From Mycoplasmataceae bacterium (GTDB taxonomy: Bacteria; Bacillota_I; Bacilli_A; Mycoplasmatales; Mycoplasmoidaceae), in NCBI GenBank assembly GCA_031288285.1, contig JAITRQ010000017.1, positions 1 through 60,783 on the forward strand: a DNA stretch of 60,783 bases, in the 5' to 3' direction. The notes beneath the pieces were generated by a model that saw nothing but the letters and a program-made list of their open reading frames with translations, was not told where the DNA came from and did not search any database. Position numbers and translations under genes: made by a program. Numbering within the stretch: the stretch's first letter is position 1; each line of letters opens with the position of its first letter. Below, in pieces: positions 55,559 to 60,783 of the stretch.

Positions 55559-56563
55559 ATGGCAATCACATATAAAGACAGTGGTGTTAACATTCACGAG
55601 GGTTATAAATCGGTTAATTTAATCAAGCAATATGCTAAAAGCACTTATAACAAGTGCGTGATTAATGATTTGGGCTCATTCGCGGGTATGTACGCATTAA
55701 CTAAACAATACAAAAACCCAGTTTTAGTATCAGGAACAGATGGTGTAGGAACAAAGATTGCGGTTGCTTGCAAATACAAAAAGTATGATACAGTTGGGAT
55801 TGATTGTGTGGCGATGTGTGCCAATGACGTTTTATGTCATGGTGCACGCCCGTTATTTTTCTTAGATTACATTGCGTGTGGCAAACTGTCTGCCAAAGTT
55901 GCTGCCGATTTAGTCAAAGGTGTGAGTGCTGGATGTAAACAAGCACAAATGTCGTTAATTGGTGGTGAAACAGCCGAAATGCCTGGTTTTTATCAACCGG
56001 GTGATTATGATTTGGCCGGGTTTTGCGTAGGTGTGGTTGAGCGCACAAAAATTATTAACGGTAAGCACATTAAGCCTGGTGATGAATTAATTGGGATTAG
56101 TGCTTCGGGTTTACATTCTAATGGTTTTTCATTAATTCGAAAAGTGTTTAAAGATATGAATACCAAATTCACTAATCAAGCAATATGAAAAACTTTATTA
56201 ACCCCGACACGTATTTACGTAAGCGCGATTCTTGAATTAATGAAACACGTTGAGATTAAAGGTATGGCGCACATTACGGGTGGGGGATTTATCGAAAACG
56301 TTCCCCGTATGTTTTGCACGCATGGGTTACAAGCAACAATTATCAAAGATAGTTATCCACTACCACCCATCTATAAATTAATTAACCAACGTGGTGTGGA
56401 TATTAATCATATGTATAACACGTTTAACATGGGGATTGGTTTTGTTATTTGTGTTAAAGCGACTGATACACAAAAAGCCATTAAACTATTAAAAGCTGCT
56501 GGTGAGCAAGCTTATAAAATTGGTTATATAACCAAAGGAGTAAAATCCATTTGTTTAAAATAG
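55559..56563 (+). CDS. purM: AIR synthetase
   Basis: PurM closes the imidazole ring (FGAM to AIR, using ATP). The 334-residue protein begins ITYKDSGVNIHEGYKSVNLIK and has LVSGTDGVGTKI, IDCVAMCANDVLCHGARPLFFLDYIA, LIGGETAEMPGFYQPGDYDLAGF, GISASGLHSNGFSLIRKV, and GMAHITGGGFIENVPRM near the C-terminus. One UGA=Trp at 56186-56188. The AAAGGAG at 55536-55542 sits 16 nt before the start, a little far for a ribosome site. The end overlaps the purN start by 13 nt. Confidence 0.96.
56534..56540 (+). promoter_or_regulatory. Ribosome binding site deciding the purN TTG start
   Basis: AAAGGAG lies 10 nt before TTG 56551, the same spacing as at purC. There is no ATG that would leave the MFKIAVLVSGDGSNL start intact, so TTG initiation is well supported. 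Confidence 0.75.
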
Positions 56564-57135
56564 CAGTACTAGTTAGTGGCGATGGTTCAAACTTACAAGC
56601 TATCATTGATCAAATTCATTGCCAATCGAAAGTAGCAAAAATTGCATTGGTTATTTCGTCTGCTAGCAATGCCTATGCTTTACAACGCGCCCAACAATAC
56701 CACATTCCTACTCGTGTTGTTTCTAGAACCACTTGCAATAATCCTAGTGATCAAATATTAAAACTTTGTCAACAAGCAAAGATTGATTTAATTGTTCTTG
56801 CAGGATATTTATCAATACTAACTGGTCAGTTATTATCACTTTATGCTCACAAGATTATTAACATTCACCCATCATTACTACCTGATTTTGGTGGTTACGG
56901 TATGTATGGTATGCATGTACACGAAGCGGTAATTAAAGCGCGTGCTAAATTTAGTGGTTGTACAGTACACTTTGTCAGTGATGGTGTTGATCAAGGGGCA
57001 ATTATCGCTCAAGTGAAAATACCAGTATTAGCAACTGACACACCACACACGCTAGCGCAGCGTGTGCTAGTACAAGAGCACGAATTATTACCCAAAGTAA
57101 TTCAACAAATTATTGATGGTGTTACTAAGAAATAA
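56551..57135 (+). CDS. purN: Phosphoribosylglycinamide formyltransferase
   Basis: PurN formylates GAR with 10-formyl-tetrahydrofolate. The 194-residue protein starts with TTG and shows IAVLVSGDGSNLQAIIDQI, LIVLAGYLSIL, IINIHPSLLPDFGGYGMYGMHVHEAVI with catalytic Asn, His and the substrate loop, SGCTVHFVSDGVDQGAIIAQ with the catalytic Asp, and PHTLAQRVLVQEH. A strong Shine-Dalgarno site supports the TTG start inside the purM end. It uses the same cofactor as Fmt and PurH. Confidence 0.96.
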   Translation: MFKIAVLVSGDGSNLQAIIDQIHCQSKVAKIALVISSASNAYALQRAQQYHIPTRVVSRTTCNNPSDQILKLCQQAKIDLIVLAGYLSILTGQLLSLYAHKIINIHPSLLPDFGGYGMYGMHVHEAVIKARAKFSGCTVHFVSDGVDQGAIIAQVKIPVLATDTPHTLAQRVLVQEHELLPKVIQQIIDGVTKK

Positions 57136-57166
57136 GTTGTGAATAATTACCATCCTCATAAAACGT

Positions 57167-57186
57167 GCTAATTTTCTATAATTAGC
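57167..57186 (+). promoter_or_regulatory. Promoter and inverted repeat upstream of purH
   Basis: A perfect TATAAT (57177-57182) lies 21 nt before the purH ATG at 57204. It is straddled by an inverted repeat, GCTAAT (57167-57172) and ATTAGC (57181-57186) with an 8-nt gap. The repeat could be an operator; no known repressor consensus was matched, and it is not a CIRCE site. Confidence 0.4.
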
Positions 57187-57203
57187 AAAGTTATTTGTAT
57201 TCT

Positions 57204-58709
57204 ATGATTGATAATAATAAATACGCATTACTTAGTGTTTACGACAAAGATAATATTTTAACCTTAGCCCAATTTTTTATAAAAAACAATATTAAGCTCA
57301 TTTCCACGGGGGGCACGTACGAATATCTTAAAGCGCACAATATACCAGTAATTGAAATTAGTAGCATTACTAATTTTGAAGAAATGCTTGATGGGCGTGT
57401 CAAAACGCTACACCCACATGTGCATGCGGGGATATTAGCCATTCGTAACAACGCACAGCACATGCAAAAGATCCAACAGCACCACATTAAACTGATTGAT
57501 TATGTTGTGGTTAATCTTTACCCGTTTTTTGATAAAGTCAATACTGATTTAAGTTTCGCACAAAAACTTGAATTCATTGATATTGGCGGACCAACAATGT
57601 TACGTGCAGCAGCTAAAAATTACCAAGATGTTGTTGTGGTGTGTGATAAAAATGATTATGGTCAATTAATGAATAACATCAGTCAAAATAATGTCTGTTT
57701 AGAATTTAAACGCTATTTAGCTGCTAAAGTATTTAATTTAATGAGTGCATATGATGGTGCTGTTGCTAATTTTATGAGTCAAGAACCATATCCTTTATAT
57801 TTCACACCATCATTAGTTAAAGTACAAAGTTTAAGATATGGTGAAAACCCCCACCAATCAGCCAGTTTTTATAAATCTACTACCATGAATGGAGCAATGA
57901 ATTCTTTTGTGACACTCAATGGTAAAGAACTGTCTTACAACAATTATAAAGATGTAGACGTAGCTTGAAAAGCAGTTAATGAATTTGACCAACCAGCTTG
58001 CTGCGCTTTAAAACACAACACACCATGTGGTTTGGCAATTGGTAAAACGGTTAATCAAGCATATACGAAAGCGTACAAAGCTGATCCAACAAGTATTTTT
58101 GGCGGTGTTGTCGCATTTAATCGTATTGTGGATGTAGCTACAGCTAAAGCATTAGTAAAAATATTTTTAGAAGTCATTGCTGCACCAGGATATGATCCAG
58201 CAGCTTTAAAAGTTTTACAAGTTAAAAAGAATCTACGTGTCTTAAAATTTACAACTAAACCCCAAGCTAAATATAGTTTAGTTTCGGTCGATGGGGGAGT
58301 GTTAGTACAAAGCGAAGATGAAAAACTTTATGAACATTTAAATGTTGTTACTAAAGCTAAACCGACTAAAAAAATATTAGCAGATCTTCTTTTTGCTTTT
58401 AAAGTTGTGAAGTATGTTCGTTCTAACGCTATTGTGGTTGCGAAAAACGGAGTGACACTAGGTATTGGTGGGGGACAAGTTAATCGTATTTGACCGACTC
58501 ATGATGCGTTACATCGTGGCAAAGGAGCAGTCGTTTTAGCTTCTGATGCTTTTTTTCCTTTTGATGATGTTGTTAAAGCGGCTGCAAAAGCCAAAATTAA
58601 AGCAATCATTCAACCAGGTGGTGCGATTCGCGATCAAGATTCAATTAAAGCTGCGGATAAGTATAAAATGGTAATGATTTTTACTGGCATACGCCATTTC
58701 AAACACTAA
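57204..58709 (+). CDS. purH: Bifunctional AICAR formyltransferase/IMP cyclohydrolase
   Basis: PurH carries out the last two steps to IMP. The 501-residue protein has the cyclohydrolase domain at the front ([56 protein letters not shown]) and the transformylase domain at the back ([45 protein letters not shown] with catalytic Lys-His, [44 protein letters not shown] and [16 protein letters not shown]). The ATG at 57204 is preferred over the upstream TTG 57195. It has its own promoter. TGA=Trp at two sites. Confidence 0.97.
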
Positions 58710-59956
58710 TGATGAAAGTTTTAGTTATTGGTAGTGGTGGACGTGAACACGCTATTGCATGGAAATTAGCACAAAGTCGTTTAGTGAGCGAAGTTTATGT
58801 TGCTCCTGGCAATGGGGGAATTGCTACTGAACATAAATGTTATTGTGTACCTTACACATCACATCAGGCATTGGCGCATTTTGTAGAACAAAACCAAATT
58901 AGTTTAACTATTGTTGGTCCTGAACAACCACTAGCAAACGGAATCGTTGATTATTTTAAAAAGAAGCATTTACCCATCTTTGGGCCACATCAAAAAGCAG
59001 CACAATTAGAAACAAGTAAAATTTTTGCTAAAAAATTTATGACTAAATATCATATTCCGACTGCTAAATATAAAATTTTTCATGAAATTAAAACAGCCAT
59101 TGTATATTTAAAAAATGCTTGTTATCCTGTAGTGATTAAAGTCGATGGATTAGCTGCTGGTAAAGGCGTAGTAATTGCCAATAATTTTATTCAAGCTAAG
59201 CAACTAATCACCGACTTACAAGTAAACGGGATCTTTAGTAATGGAGCTAAACGCTTAGTAATTGAGTCTTACTTAGAAGGATATGAAGCATCGTTTATTT
59301 GTATGACAGATCAACGAACAATTGTGCCACTGATTTCGGCCAAAGATCATAAACGAGCTTATGATCATGATGATGGACCTAATACTGGTGGTATGGGGGT
59401 AATTGCGCCCAACCCACATTGTACTAAACATGATTTGCAAGCGTTTATCACCGAAATTTTAAATCCCACATTACACGGTTTGCAAAAAGCCAATTTGAAT
59501 TATCAAGGATTTTTATTTTTTGGAGTAATGTTTACTAAAAATGGTCCAATGTTATTAGAGTACAACGTGCGTATGGGTGATCCAGAAACTCAAGCAATTT
59601 TACCGTTAATGGATAGTGATTTTTTACGCGTAATTATGTGGTGTATGACCAACCAACTTCGTTACCATCACATTAAGTGAAAAAAAGCAACAGCAATCAA
59701 TGTAGTCGTGTCTGCAAACAACTACCCCAATAAGCAGTATGCAAAGGGTATGAATATTGATGTTTCACTCGTGAAACATCAAACTTTTTATAGCGGTGTT
59801 ATAGTTGCCAATCACCAACTCGTAGCTAATGGGGGAAGAATATTATCAATAACAGCAATTGCCAAAAATAAGAAGATGGCTTTTAAAAATGTTTACACAG
59901 ATCTTAAAAACATTCAAATCAGAAATACGAGATATCGAACTGATATCGGATGTTAA
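58709..59956 (+). CDS. purD: Phosphoribosylamine-glycine ligase
   Basis: PurD (GAR synthetase) joins phosphoribosylamine and glycine using ATP. In 415 residues: VLVIGSGGREHAIAWKL, VYVAPGNGGIA, IVGPEQPLANGIVDYF, FGPHQKAAQLETSKIFAKKFM, VIKVDGLAAGKGVVIA, FSNGAKRLVIESYLEGYEASF, AKDHKRAYDHDDGPNTGGMG, LEYNVRMGDPETQA. All ATP-grasp residues are seen. Its ATG overlaps the purH stop by one base (TAATG). It is the last gene of the purine run; the final 25 codons are less conserved. One UGA=Trp. Confidence 0.96.
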
Positions 59957-60017
59957 ATTATCAATTAATCTAAAACAATTTTCACAACTGTTAAAGCATA
60001 TTTAGATTTTATTTAAC

Positions 60018-60783
60018 TTAATGGGAATAGAACGACCAATCTGGTATAAAACACGGAACTTCACATGTTAGAAGTAATAAATTTGATTTAATTTTTCCAA
60101 AACATCACCCACTCGCAGAGAATGGATAACTAGATGTTTGGTAGGTATCATCTAAATAAATGAAAGTATTGTGTGACCTAATCTTGCCATTTATTCAAAA
60201 TTTCGTTCGCATTATTGTGTCATCCATAGCAGAGGATACGGATGTATTTTCTTTTTGAACGAATGGTCCAGGATTTATTTCAACATCACATGTTTCATTG
60301 ACGCGTCTAGTTAATATAATTCTTTCTAGTACAGGATAACTATTTCCACAAAATGATTTATATTCATTGATGTACACTTCGTTGTTAGCGATTTTATTGA
60401 ATCAAATTCCTCCATCATTATTTATTCATCCATTTAAATTATCTTCATCAATGTTATATAAATCAAATCCAGCACTAAAACCAACAATAACTCGTTCGCA
60501 CAATCCTCACAAAATGTCGTGATAAACATAATTATCTGTTTGCGAAGGATTATTAATATCAGTCAAAATTGCGGGCAAACCAAATGCGATACCTTCGTAA
60601 TCCATCGATTCCATCGAATCTAATAAATCTTGTAAGGTAAGTCGGCCAGAGTCATAAGCAAGAGCGTTGTGATTGGATTTTACATAGCTTGTTTGTTCAA
60701 ATCAAGATACTTGTTCTTCTTGCAATATTGTTGCATCATAAATGTTGGTAATTTTAATATTTGGCGGTACGTCTGGTGAAGCG
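60018..60783 (-). CDS. Putative surface protein, C-terminal part (5' end outside window)
   Basis: The frame enters at the right edge, reads UGA as Trp several times and ends at TAA 60018-60020, leaving about 254 residues. The visible part has YVYHDILWGLCERVIVGFSAG and WFNKIANNEVYINEYKSFCGN in a region rich in Asn, Asp and Tyr, and near the end FWINGKIRSHNTFIYLDDTY, then WCFGKIKSN and CEVPCFIPDWSFYS. The combination of alternating strands and 'I.Gk....' is reminiscent of LamG-type C-termini, but I do not see enough to assign a family. It faces the purD end with a 61-base gap. Function unknown. Confidence 0.55.

Noticed and set aside
57160-57190. A third CIRCE element before purH (GTGCTAA ... 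TTAGC).
   Set aside because: The half-sites are GCTAAT/ATTAGC with an 8-nt gap in the opposite arrangement; not TTAGCACTC-N9-GAGTGCTAA.
59930-59950. Terminator at the purD end (GATATCGAACTGATATC).
   Set aside because: The inverted repeat lies inside the coding sequence, the stem is only 6-7 bp and no T run follows.

Overview
The window is an AT-rich, gene-dense stretch of a mollicute chromosome that reads UGA as tryptophan (translation table 4). At least 30 otherwise intact, recognisable proteins (ThrRS, AlaRS, Lon, ClpB, PurL, FeoB and others) carry in-frame TGA codons at tryptophan positions, and all real stops are TAA or TAG. No rRNA, tRNA or insertion sequence was recognised. Both window edges cut through genes for large surface-type proteins. 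Unlike most described mycoplasmas, this organism encodes de novo purine synthesis, thymidylate synthase with DHFR, fumarase with malic enzyme, FeoAB iron uptake and two pyrimidine enzymes, so it is a comparatively biosynthetic UGA=Trp mollicute. The species cannot be named from the sequence alone.

Layout. 1-816: C-terminus of a LamG-like surface protein. 849-4187 (minus): two SSB-like proteins, thrS and a Cof-type HAD pseudoenzyme. 4296-5705: a surface protein gene with a T17 tract in its promoter and a strong terminator. 5787-11008: Ca2+-type P-ATPase, malic enzyme and convergent fumarase. 11168-13059: a predicted lipoprotein gene preceded by a T16 tract in the promoter, a (CA)n tract inside a small leader ORF and a terminator-like hairpin. 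13180-15413: a degenerate and an intact iron-type alcohol dehydrogenase in tandem. 15410-19436: CIRCE-controlled clpB, a membrane protein and DegV. 19439-22952 (minus): plsC-thyA-folA-scpA-scpB. 23015-26754: feoA-feoB and an MFS permease. 26751-27567 (minus): rpsT and a lipoprotein. 27671-31645: conserved membrane protein, fmt, Abi-type HEPN RNase, Nudix, DJ-1 and HPF. 31651-36326: rpmB, lysS, an AsnA-like pseudoenzyme and a DUF2779 double-nuclease protein. 36329-40021 (minus): pyrBE, a choline-kinase-like protein and a YitT-family membrane protein. 40134-46335: mnmA, alaS and CIRCE-controlled lon. 46328-59956: an AlkA-type glycosylase (minus), then purB-nfo-purL-purE-purC-purF-purM-purN-purH-purD. 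60018-60783 (minus): C-terminus of another surface protein.

How the genes fit together. PurF, PurD, PurN, PurL, PurM, PurE, PurC, PurB and PurH cover every step from PRPP to IMP, but no PurK partner for the class I-type PurE is in view. Folate-dependent enzymes (PurN, PurH, Fmt, ThyA, FolA) share this segment. PurB releases fumarate, and fumarase plus malic enzyme could return it to pyruvate while yielding NAD(P)H and CO2; this link is inference. Two AAA+ stress proteins, ClpB and Lon, carry CIRCE operators and so should form an HrcA regulon. Many first genes start at, or within about 12 nt of, the predicted transcription start (leaderless or nearly so), while genes inside operons tend to overlap or use AAAGGAG-type ribosome binding sites.

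The observation most worth testing is the nested repeat control at 11168-11356. A homopolymer sits in the promoter spacer. A dinucleotide repeat sits inside a leader ORF, and its length decides whether a ribosome stops before a terminator hairpin or reads through it to the lipoprotein start. The other recurring theme is degenerate enzyme homologues placed next to intact or related genes (HAD beside thrS, AsnA-like overlapping lysS, degenerate Fe-ADH beside intact Fe-ADH).
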